Source: Candidatus Aminicenantota bacterium
Lineage (GTDB): Bacteria > Acidobacteriota > Aminicenantia > UBA2199
Assembly (NCBI GenBank): GCA_024644125.1
Contig: JAHELQ010000247.1
Coordinates: forward strand, 1-7,540
Direction: 5' to 3'
Length of the DNA stretch: 7,540 nucleotides
The notes beneath the pieces are model-generated. The model was not told where the DNA came from, ran no database searches, and saw only the letters and a program-made list of their open reading frames with translations. Each line of letters begins with the position of its first letter. Within the stretch, counting starts at the first letter, position 1. This document shows, in pieces, positions 1 through 6,038 of the stretch. A program made the position numbers and the translations under genes.

Positions 1-1584
1 GTGTATTCGTACGAGCCCGGCTCGAAGGAACGGGAATTATTGATAAATGAGTTGGAGAGGATGTCGAAGGAGAAGATCGAGATCCCTCTCATCATTGGTG
101 GCAAAGAGGTTTGGACCGGGAAGACCGGCCTCTCTGTGACGCCTCATGAGCATGGCCATGTGTTGGCGGAGTATCACAAGGCCGGGGAAGTTGAGGTGCG
201 GATGGCTATGGAAGCTGCGTTGGCGGCTCATCATGATTGGGAATCCATGCCCTGGATCGAGCGGGTGTCGATCGCCAACCGGGCGGCAGAGTTGATTCGC
301 CACAAGTATCGCTACATTCTGAACGCCGCGACGATGTTGAATCAAAGCAAAACGGCGCACCAATCGGAAATCGACGCCGCGTGCGAAGTGGCTGATTTTA
401 TGAGGTTCAACTCGTTTTTCATGCATCTCATTTACGCCGAGCAACCCTGTTCGGCGCCGGGTATCATCAATCGTATGGAGTATCGCGCCCTGGAGGGATT
501 TGTCTTAGCGGTGACGCCGTTCAATTTCACCTCCATTGCGGCAAACCTACCTACCGCTCCTGCGTTGATGGGGAATACCGTGCTCTGGAAACCAGCGTCC
601 AGCTCCGTGTTTTCCGGTTATTACTTGATGCGGCTGTTCAAGGAGGCGGGATTCCCGGACGGGGTGATCAATTTCATCCCCGGTCCCGGCGCCATTGTAG
701 GGGATTTGGTGCTTCAGGAGCCGATGCTGGCGGGAATTCATTTTACCGGGTCAACTGATGTGTTCCGGGGGATTTGGCGGAGTGTCGGCGAGAATATCGC
801 GATGTACCGCTCGTATCCCCGTATCGTAGGGGAGACAGGCGGCAAGGATTTTGTGATGGTGCACGCGTCCGCGGATGTGCAGGCGACTGCGGTCGGTTTG
901 GTGCGAGGGGCTTTCGAGTATCAGGGGCAGAAATGTTCGGCTGTGTCGCGGGCCTATATCCCACGCTCGTTGTGGCCGAAGGTCAAGGCGTTGATGCTGG
1001 AGATGCTGGCTGAGATCAAGATAGGGTCCCCGCGGGATTTCACGAATTTTATGAATGCCGTTATCGACGAAGCGGCGTTCGAGCGCATTATGGATTATAT
1101 CAAAATCGCTGAGGAATCGACCGATACCGACATCTTGTTCGGTGGAAACGGCGACATGAGCTCGGGCTTCTTTATCGAACCGACGGTCGTTCTCGCCAGG
1201 GATCCCCATTTTATTACCATGGAGGAAGAGATCTTCGGACCGGTGCTGACGATTTATATTTATGACGACCGGGAATTCGAGCAAACTCTTCACCTGTGCA
1301 ACGAGACATCCCCTTACGCGTTGACCGGAGCCATATTCGCCCATGACCGGCAGGCTATCATCCAGGCTTCGAAAATTCTCAGCTACGCGGCGGGGAATTT
1401 TTATATCAACGACAAACCCACCGGCGCGGTGGTAGGGCAGCAACCCTTCGGCGGTTCGCGGGCGTCGGGAACGAACGACAAAGCAGGATCCCATCTGAAC
1501 CTTCACCGTTGGACCATTCCCCGTGTGATCAAGGAAAATTTGTACCCGCCCACCGATTTTCACTATCCATATATGGAGGAATGA
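1..1584 (+). CDS. pruA: 1-pyrroline-5-carboxylate dehydrogenase (ALDH4 type), probably 5'-partial
   Basis: Cytoplasmic NAD-dependent enzyme oxidising glutamate semialdehyde (from P5C) to glutamate, the second step of proline catabolism. Aldehyde dehydrogenase hallmarks are visible: PFNF with Asn175, VGETGGKDF with the general base Glu278, GQKCSA with the nucleophile Cys312, and the EEIFGPVL motif. The C-terminal stretch NFYINDKPTGAVVGQQPFGG followed by RASGTNDKAG is the P5CDH signature that separates it from other aldehyde dehydrogenases. It is a stand-alone enzyme, not a PutA fusion; no proline dehydrogenase is in view. The 527 codons run to a TGA at 1582-1584. The first codon is GTG, but family members I recall carry about 10-20 more residues ending in NEPV just before the YxxGSxER segment, so this GTG is more likely that internal valine than a start. 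A hairpin terminator follows. The function is secure; the start is not. Confidence 0.95.
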   Translation: MYSYEPGSKERELLINELERMSKEKIEIPLIIGGKEVWTGKTGLSVTPHEHGHVLAEYHKAGEVEVRMAMEAALAAHHDWESMPWIERVSIANRAAELIRHKYRYILNAATMLNQSKTAHQSEIDAACEVADFMRFNSFFMHLIYAEQPCSAPGIINRMEYRALEGFVLAVTPFNFTSIAANLPTAPALMGNTVLWKPASSSVFSGYYLMRLFKEAGFPDGVINFIPGPGAIVGDLVLQEPMLAGIHFTGSTDVFRGIWRSVGENIAMYRSYPRIVGETGGKDFVMVHASADVQATAVGLVRGAFEYQGQKCSAVSRAYIPRSLWPKVKALMLEMLAEIKIGSPRDFTNFMNAVIDEAAFERIMDYIKIAEESTDTDILFGGNGDMSSGFFIEPTVVLARDPHFITMEEEIFGPVLTIYIYDDREFEQTLHLCNETSPYALTGAIFAHDRQAIIQASKILSYAAGNFYINDKPTGAVVGQQPFGGSRASGTNDKAGSHLNLHRWTIPRVIKENLYPPTDFHYPYMEE

Positions 1585-1620
1585 CCGGCTTCCGCCAGAC
1601 CGTTGCTTTACACATACATG

Positions 1621-1662
1621 CCGGGGCCTTGTTCACGGCATCCATCGGGGCCCCGGTTTTTT
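1621..1662 (+). terminator. Rho-independent terminator after the P5C dehydrogenase gene
   Basis: CCGGGGCC at 1621-1628 pairs perfectly with GGCCCCGG at 1649-1656 (8 bp, all G-C) and is followed at once by six T (1657-1662). The loop is 20 nt, longer than usual, but may be partly structured. It begins 36 bp after the stop codon, so it should end the upstream transcript and separate it from the YgjP-like gene. A second small hairpin (ATCCG 1665-1669 / CGGAT 1675-1679) follows without a T run. The remaining gap up to the next gene is AT-rich. A TATACT at 1705-1710 could be a -10 box, but no matching -35 is visible. Confidence 0.8.
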
Positions 1663-1778
1663 AGATCCGGCGCGCGGATGGCAAAAGATCACATTTTATG
1701 TTATTATACTTTTTCAAAATATTAATTGGTGCTACAGTTCAATGATTTTTAAGAAATTTGAAATTAGTTGGTAACAGT

Positions 1779-2387
1779 ATGCCGCGGGATAAAAAGATAT
1801 TTAAATTGTTTGGTGAAGTTCAAGCTCCGCCCCGGAGCAGGTTTGTGGAGATAGACGGGGTGGGGCCGGTGTTATTGCAGCGAAGCAGCCGGGCGCGGCG
1901 GTTGAATATCAGTATCAAACCCTTCTATGGCGTGCGGGTGGCCATTCCGTCTGGTGTGTCGTTCGAACGGGCCATCGAGTTTATGTACGAAAAAATCGAT
2001 TGGATCAAGAGGCACCAAAAAGGAATGGAGCGGGTGGAGGAAGAACAACTGGCGTGGCGCGACGCGTTGTCGGAGATTGATCTTCAGCGGGCGGCAAAAA
2101 CCATTGTCAACCGTTTGGCGGAATTGGCCGGGATTCATGGGTTCTCGTATAACCGGGTCACTATCCGCAATCAGAAAACCCGCTGGGGAAGTTGTTCCTC
2201 CCGGAACAATCTAAATTTGAACATCAAGTTGTCCACCTTGCCCCGGGAATTGATGGACTACGTTATTATGCATGAATTGGTGCACACCAAAATCAAGAAC
2301 CATAGTCCAAAATTCTGGCGGGAATTGGATAAATATGTAGGAAACGCAAAAGAATTACGCAAACAATTGAACTCGTTCAAGATTTGA
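1779..2387 (+). CDS. YgjP-like (DUF45/COG1451) putative zinc-dependent hydrolase
   Basis: Soluble, with no signal peptide or membrane segment. The C-terminal half shows the family signature: RNQKTRWGSCSSRNNLNLN, then MHELVHTKIKNHSPKFW. Counting from the ATG, His165, Glu166, His169 and His175 form HExxHx5H, the expected zinc site. The N-terminal half has the usual RSSRARRLNISIKP strand region and an EKIDWIKRHQ helix. Relatives are annotated as M48-like or SprT-like metallopeptidases, and some YgjP proteins have been described as nucleotide pyrophosphatases, so the substrate is open. The ATG at 1779 gives 202 aa. An in-frame TTG at 1758 would give 209 aa; neither has a good Shine-Dalgarno (only a weak TTGG before the ATG), and ATG is preferred because the extra seven residues precede any family similarity. 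The parvulin gene starts 58 bp after its stop on the same strand. Family assignment is firm, activity is not. Confidence 0.88.
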   Translation: MPRDKKIFKLFGEVQAPPRSRFVEIDGVGPVLLQRSSRARRLNISIKPFYGVRVAIPSGVSFERAIEFMYEKIDWIKRHQKGMERVEEEQLAWRDALSEIDLQRAAKTIVNRLAELAGIHGFSYNRVTIRNQKTRWGSCSSRNNLNLNIKLSTLPRELMDYVIMHELVHTKIKNHSPKFWRELDKYVGNAKELRKQLNSFKI

Positions 2388-2445
2388 GAGAACAATCACA
2401 TTTATAGTTGAAGATGATGAAGATAATGATAAAGAGGAGAAACGC

Positions 2446-2724
2446 ATGGAATGGAGAGCCAGTCATATTTTAGTCAAGGACAGTAGTCTCGCTGAGCGCA
2501 TACTCAAACAGTTGAAGGGCGGCGGCAATTTTTCCGCCCTGGCGAAAGAGCATTCCATTTGTCCCAGCAAAAGTAAAGGTGGCGATTTGGGTTGGTTCGG
2601 TGAAGGCAAAATGGTCCGGGAATTCGAGGACGCCGTCAAACGGATGTCCAGTGGCAGCGTCAAAGGTCCGGTGCGGACTCAATTCGGGATCCACATCATC
2701 AAAAAAACCGGACAGAGGGATTGA
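2446..2724 (+). CDS. ppiC: Small parvulin-type peptidyl-prolyl cis-trans isomerase (PpiC-like)
   Basis: A 92-aa single-domain rotamase that catalyses cis-trans isomerisation of X-Pro bonds. There is no signal peptide, so it should be cytoplasmic, like E. coli PpiC (about 93 aa). The whole parvulin fold is present: HILVK at 7-11, the FSALAKEHSICPS helix and active-site loop, KGGDLGWFGEGKMV at 44-57, EFEDAV, and the closing RTQFGIHIIK. Residues matching the Pin1 active site are His7, Cys39, Met56, Phe60 and His83. It lacks the phosphate-binding basic loop of Pin1, so no phospho-specificity is implied. The start is fixed by a strong AAAGAGGAG ribosome site ending about 6-8 nt before the ATG. It lies 58 bp after the YgjP-like gene with no terminator visible between them, so the two may be co-transcribed. 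Its stop is 8 bp from the stop of the opposing methyltransferase gene. Confidence 0.92.
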   Translation: MEWRASHILVKDSSLAERILKQLKGGGNFSALAKEHSICPSKSKGGDLGWFGEGKMVREFEDAVKRMSSGSVKGPVRTQFGIHIIKKTGQRD

Positions 2725-2732
2725 TACCGGAA

Positions 2733-3287
2733 TTATGTTTGCAATTGAAAGAGTATGGCGCGACTGAGGTGGACTTTGGGAGTCGATTTGGGGAAGAAGC
2801 CCGCTTGCCGGGCGAGGGCGAAGGTTTCGTCGAAGTCGTCGTCGGAAACATGAAATTTAGGTTCTACCAATAGAAATGATCCTCCAGGTTTGACGATCTC
2901 CGCCAATTCATCCAGCAGAGCGTGTTGGTTGGGGTGCTCGTGCGCCATGTAAAAAGCGAGGGCGAAATCCACCCGCTCTTCCAGGCCAATCCTGTTTTGC
3001 TGGCATGTGTGGAACGCCATCCGGTTCAGAAGCCCGTGTCGGGCGGCATACTTTTTCGTGTATGAAAGCATTTCCGGTTGCAAGTCGGCGGCGATGACTT
3101 TGCCGGCGGGACCTACCAGTTTTGCCATGGCGATTGAAAAGTGACCTGGGCCGCAACCGACGTCGAGGACGGTTTGGCCTCGCTCGATGAACGGTTGCAA
3201 TAGTTTTACCGGCGGATGGATGAGGCGCCGGACAACGTTGTTTAACGCGAATGCGTAACTGGTGGGACAAATGTGGGTGTTTACCAT
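2733..3287 (-). CDS. Class I SAM-dependent methyltransferase
   Basis: A 184-aa Rossmann-fold methyltransferase, cytoplasmic, substrate unknown. Motif I is VLDVGCGPGH at residues 40-49, the acidic ribose-binding residue is Asp68 in VIAADLQPEML, and the later FALAFYMAHEHPN and VKPGGSFLLVEPKFH segments are the motif IV/VI region seen in UbiE/arsenite-methyltransferase-like enzymes. A short N-terminal HICP segment precedes the fold. It lacks the extra cysteines expected of a true arsenite methyltransferase. The start used is the ATG at 3287, giving MVNTH at the N-terminus: on the minus strand it is preceded by an AAAAGGAT ribosome site. A longer reading frame begins at 3365, but its extra 26 residues are not methyltransferase-like and would run through the promoter and dyad described below. 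The gene faces away from the efflux operon and converges on the parvulin gene. Confidence 0.88.
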   Translation of the reverse strand: MVNTHICPTSYAFALNNVVRRLIHPPVKLLQPFIERGQTVLDVGCGPGHFSIAMAKLVGPAGKVIAADLQPEMLSYTKKYAARHGLLNRMAFHTCQQNRIGLEERVDFALAFYMAHEHPNQHALLDELAEIVKPGGSFLLVEPKFHVSDDDFDETFALARQAGFFPKSTPKVHLSRAILFQLQT

Positions 3288-3319
3288 GATACTATCCTTT
3301 TTTTGTCGAAAAATTTGAA

Positions 3320-3348
3320 GGCAGAGTGTAAGTATACCGCACTCTGCC
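3320..3348. promoter_or_regulatory. Operator-like 9-11-9 inverted repeat over the methyltransferase promoter
   Basis: GGCAGAGTG at 3320-3328 and CACTCTGCC at 3340-3348 are perfect reverse complements separated by 11 bp. One arm lies in the promoter spacer, the -10 hexamer falls in the centre, and the other arm covers the expected start of transcription. This placement is typical of a repressor operator, for example a TetR-like dimer site. It is not a convincing terminator: neither strand has an uninterrupted T run right after the stem, although the minus strand continues TTCAAATTTTT. No regulator gene is in the window. Confidence 0.5.
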
Positions 3349-3359
3349 CCGTATGTCCA
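3331..3359 (-). promoter_or_regulatory. Sigma70-like promoter of the methyltransferase gene
   Basis: Read on the minus strand, TGGACA (3359-3354) is followed after exactly 17 bp by TATACT (3336-3331). Each hexamer matches its consensus at five of six positions. Transcription would begin near 3324, giving a leader of about 37 nt with the AAAAGGAT ribosome site before the ATG at 3287. This is the best promoter match noticed in the window. If the host uses Bacteroidetes-type sigma factors, the consensus would differ, which lowers confidence. Confidence 0.55.
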
Positions 3360-3390
3360 CAACAAGTGAAAAAAGATAAAAATTTCTTTA

Positions 3391-3420
3391 TTGGCAATAT
3401 GCAGTGTAAACCAGTTAAAT
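3391..3420 (+). promoter_or_regulatory. Possible promoter of the efflux operon
   Basis: TTGGCA at 3391-3396 (five of six to the -35 consensus) is followed after 18 bp by TTAAAT at 3415-3420 (four of six to -10). Transcription from here would leave a leader of roughly 120 nt before the outer-membrane factor gene. A second AT-rich box, TATAAA at 3449-3454, has no recognisable -35. The match is weak and the call tentative; the 259-bp divergent gap must nevertheless contain the operon promoter, since no gene lies upstream on this strand to read through from except across the methyltransferase. Confidence 0.25.
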
Positions 3421-3505
3421 AACGAAACTCAGGCCCATTGTAACATAATATAAAATTGTATCGATATGAACGCTGAACTTGCAAAAGGGAGTGGAGTTGT
3501 GTAAA

Positions 3506-3550
3506 ATGGGGGGGAACTTTCCGATAGGGAAGATGGAGATGGGGAAATGA
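3506..3550 (+). promoter_or_regulatory. Candidate 14-codon leader ORF overlapping the outer-membrane factor start
   Basis: ATG at 3506 opens a frame reading MGGNFPIGKMEMGK and ends with TGA at 3548-3550, so its stop overlaps the next gene's ATG (3547) as ATGA, the classic layout for translational coupling. A GGAG ribosome site at 3493-3496 sits 9 nt before this ATG. The start runs into seven consecutive G (3508-3514), a tract that could slip. A short hairpin (CTTTCC 3517-3522, loop GATA, GGGAAG 3527-3532) lies inside it. An ORF this short can occur by chance, so this is a candidate only. Confidence 0.25.
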
Positions 3551-4926
3551 GAGATGTATCGATACCTATACTGGTATTCTTGTTGATCATTTCGGCGTTT
3601 TTCGGGGTACAGGCACTTTGGGGGCAGATCGAGGACGATTATAAGCCGGTGGAGTTTTCACTACGGGAGGCGCAGGACTATGCGGTCAAGCATAGCAAAC
3701 AAACCAAAAACGCCCGCCTGGATGTCAAAATGGCGCGCAAAAAAATATGGGAAACGGCTGCGGATGGCATGCCGCAAATAAACGCCGGCGTCGCGTATCA
3801 AAACTATTTGCGATTACCCACGACACTCCTGCCGGCACAGATTTTCGATCCCAATGCGCCGCCCGGTAGTTTCGTCGAATTGAAATTCGGCACCCAACAC
3901 AACGCGGCGATTGATGTGACTGCCACGCAATTGATCTTCCGCGGCTCGTATATTGTCGGATTGCAGGCTTCGCGGGTGTACCGCCGCTTCATGGAAGAGA
4001 ATCTCGAAAAATCAGAGATTCTGGTAAAAGAATCGGTCTCCTCGACCTATTATCTGATTTTATTGGCGGAACGCACGCGGGAGATTTTATCCACCAGTCT
4101 GGAAAATTTGAAGCGGACCCTCTATGAAACCGATGAACTCTACAAAGCGGGATTCGCCGAAGAGACAGATGTCCAGCAATTTCAATTATCTGTCAACGAT
4201 CTGGAGACTCAGGTAAAATCTCTCGGAACCCAGATCCGCATCAGCTACAAATTGCTGAGCTATCAAATGGGAATGGAGACCGTTGAGACAATCGTCCTCA
4301 CCGACACGCTTGACGATATCCTCGATAGAATCGATGCCGAAGATAGTGTGACCCGCCAACTGGAGCTGGAACGGCATATTGATTTTAGAATGGCCAAAAC
4401 CCAGGAGCAAGCGTCGCTGTTAACCTGGAAAAATGAGAAAGCGGCATATCTGCCATCTGTATCTATGTTTTTCACCCATTCCCTCAACGCCCAGAGGGAG
4501 GATTTCAATTTTTTCAAAAAATCCGGCGAGCAGTGGTTCGCGTCTACAGTTCTCGGTTTTAATTTCAATGTTCCGATATGGAGCAGCGGCATGCGCAAAG
4601 CGAAGGTCGCGCAGGCGAAGCTTGAGCTGGAGAAAGCAAGGAACACGAAAAACTATGTGGCTGAGGGGTTGGAATTGGGACTGATGCAAGCGCGGTCGGA
4701 TTTTCTCGACGCCCTGGATAAAAAAGATAACAATGAAGGCAATGTAGATCTGGCAAAAATAATATATGAAAAAACATTGGTTAAATTTAAAGAGGGCACC
4801 GCTACCAGCCTTGAATTGACCCAGACTTACAACCAATATCTAGCGGCTGAATCAAATTACACCGGTTCTGTGGTGGAATTGTTGAACGCCAAAATCCAAT
4901 TGGACAAGGCGTTGAATCAATTGTAA
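3547..4926 (+). CDS. TolC-family outer-membrane efflux protein
   Basis: A 459-aa outer-membrane factor; trimers of this family form the exit duct of tripartite pumps. Residues 4-23 are a hydrophobic signal sequence (IPILVFLLIISAFFG core) with likely cleavage after VQA at residue 23. The mature part has the two-fold repeat of the family: a first half starting FSLREAQDYAVKHS, with the strand segment AAIDVTATQLIFRG, and a second half with ERHIDFRMAKTQEQASLL, the FNVPIWSSGMRKAKVAQAKLELEKAR helix region and the closing YEKTLVKFKEGTATSLELTQTYNQYL. Long heptad-rich helices and the length fit TolC/OprM proteins. The start is supported by GGAG at 3535-3538, 8 nt before the ATG. The adaptor gene begins 17 bp downstream and the permease after that, so this is the first gene of an efflux operon. 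The exported substrate cannot be told from the sequence. Confidence 0.93.
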   Translation: MRDVSIPILVFLLIISAFFGVQALWGQIEDDYKPVEFSLREAQDYAVKHSKQTKNARLDVKMARKKIWETAADGMPQINAGVAYQNYLRLPTTLLPAQIFDPNAPPGSFVELKFGTQHNAAIDVTATQLIFRGSYIVGLQASRVYRRFMEENLEKSEILVKESVSSTYYLILLAERTREILSTSLENLKRTLYETDELYKAGFAEETDVQQFQLSVNDLETQVKSLGTQIRISYKLLSYQMGMETVETIVLTDTLDDILDRIDAEDSVTRQLELERHIDFRMAKTQEQASLLTWKNEKAAYLPSVSMFFTHSLNAQREDFNFFKKSGEQWFASTVLGFNFNVPIWSSGMRKAKVAQAKLELEKARNTKNYVAEGLELGLMQARSDFLDALDKKDNNEGNVDLAKIIYEKTLVKFKEGTATSLELTQTYNQYLAAESNYTGSVVELLNAKIQLDKALNQL

Positions 4927-4943
4927 AAAATGGAGGAAATGAC

Positions 4944-6038
4944 ATGGGTTTATTTGAATTAAAAGGATATCCCGGACTTCTGGCATTGTCGGTCGCTCTG
5001 GCGATCGCGACATCCTATTGCGGGCCTCCGGCGGATGAAGCGAAGGCTCCTGCGCAAACTCCGCGGGGCGCCGGCGTGTTGGTGTCGGTCAAGACCATAC
5101 AATTTGAAAAATTCGAACATTTCTTCCTTGCCAACGGCTCTGTGGAAGCTGTGACCGAAGCTTACATCTCACCGGAGATAAACGGGCAGATCAAACAGAT
5201 TCATGTGGAAGAGGGGGATGTGGTTCCGGTGGGGACAATTCTTCTCACTCTCAATTCCAGTATAATCGAGAGCAGTATGGCCGAGGTGGAGACGTCGCTC
5301 CAATTGGCCACCACCATTTATGAAAAGCGGAAAGGTCTCTGGGAAAAGAAGATCGGTTCGGAGGTGCAATTTTTAGAAGCGAAGAACAATAAAGAGTCTC
5401 TCGAAAATAAACTCAAAACGCTGAAAGCCCAGTTGGCGATGAGCCGGATCCGCGCTCCTATCGAAGGCATCGTGGATCAATTGCCGCTCAAGGAGGGCGA
5501 ATTGGCGGCGCCCGGGCAAATGGCGGTGCATATGATTTGCCTGGACAATGTGTATGTGAACGCCGATATTTCCGAAGCCTATGTCGCCAGGATCACCAAA
5601 GGCGACCCGGTGGTTGTGAGTTTTCCCGCTTATCCCGAGTTGGAGATCGCCACGGCAGTTCATTATGTGGGCAATGTGATCAAGGAGGAAAACCGCACGT
5701 TCAAGGTCCAGTTACTTCTGGATAATCGTGACCAACGGCTCAAGCCCAATATGATTGCAGTTATCAGGTTGAAGGACCTGTCGGTGGAGCGGGCTCTCAT
5801 CGTCCCGTCGATTATCATCAAGAACGATATCAAGGGCTCTTATCTGTACGTGATGGGCGAGGATGACGGGGCGCCGGTGGCGGTAAAAACATACGTTACG
5901 CCGGGAATGTCAGAGGGAAGCCTCACTATGGTTCGGGAAGGTCTCGCTCCCGGACAACAGGTGATCGTCGAAGGTTACAATCTAGTGAAAAACGGCATGA
6001 AGATAAGGATGAAGAAAAATGGATCAGCAACAGGATAA
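4944..6038 (+). CDS. RND efflux periplasmic adaptor (membrane fusion protein)
   Basis: A 364-aa HlyD/AcrA-like adaptor linking the inner-membrane permease to the outer-membrane duct. Order of parts: signal/anchor segment about 9-25; beta strands from about 48; first lipoyl half-motif AYISPEINGQIKQIHVEEGD followed by VVPVGTILLTL; a short alpha-hairpin about 105-165 rich in Lys/Glu; second lipoyl half SRIRAPIEGIVDQLPLKEGE; then a beta-barrel domain (NADISEAYVARITKGDPVVV) and a membrane-proximal domain ending near VIVEGYNLVKNGMKI. Cys26 could be a lipid-modified cysteine, but the preceding residues are T-S-Y, and Tyr at -1 is unusual for a lipobox, so it may instead be an uncleaved anchor or ordinary secreted protein. 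The GGAGGA site at 4932-4937, 6 nt from the ATG, fixes the start. Its last 20 nt overlap the permease gene. Confidence 0.93.
   Translation: MGLFELKGYPGLLALSVALAIATSYCGPPADEAKAPAQTPRGAGVLVSVKTIQFEKFEHFFLANGSVEAVTEAYISPEINGQIKQIHVEEGDVVPVGTILLTLNSSIIESSMAEVETSLQLATTIYEKRKGLWEKKIGSEVQFLEAKNNKESLENKLKTLKAQLAMSRIRAPIEGIVDQLPLKEGELAAPGQMAVHMICLDNVYVNADISEAYVARITKGDPVVVSFPAYPELEIATAVHYVGNVIKEENRTFKVQLLLDNRDQRLKPNMIAVIRLKDLSVERALIVPSIIIKNDIKGSYLYVMGEDDGAPVAVKTYVTPGMSEGSLTMVREGLAPGQQVIVEGYNLVKNGMKIRMKKNGSATG

Noticed and set aside
751..1563. A 270-codon open frame on the minus strand inside the P5C dehydrogenase gene
   Set aside because: It is fully antisense to a well-conserved enzyme, its translation is rich in Arg/His/Pro with no recognisable domain, and it reflects the base composition of the sense codons.
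1691..1757. An AT-rich promoter for the YgjP-like gene (TATACT at 1705-1710)
   Set aside because: No acceptable -35 hexamer is found at 16-18 bp, so the TATACT alone in an AT-rich stretch is not sufficient for a call.
2414..2473. A 20-codon frame from ATG 2414 between the YgjP-like and parvulin genes
   Set aside because: It has no ribosome site, lies in a low-complexity GATGA/GATAA stretch, and runs out of frame into the parvulin gene, whose own start has a strong ribosome site.
3320..3348. The inverted repeat as an intrinsic terminator
   Set aside because: No plus-strand gene ends just upstream, no minus-strand gene lies upstream of it to terminate, and there is no continuous T run directly after the stem; its position on the promoter suits an operator better.
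2733..3365. The longer methyltransferase frame starting at 3365
   Set aside because: The extra 26 residues are cysteine-rich and unlike the family, and the region overlaps a good promoter and dyad; the ATG at 3287 has a proper AAAAGGAT ribosome site.
4420..4836. Long minus-strand frames inside the outer-membrane factor gene
   Set aside because: They mirror a clearly real coding sequence, have no domain-like pattern and no convincing ribosome site.
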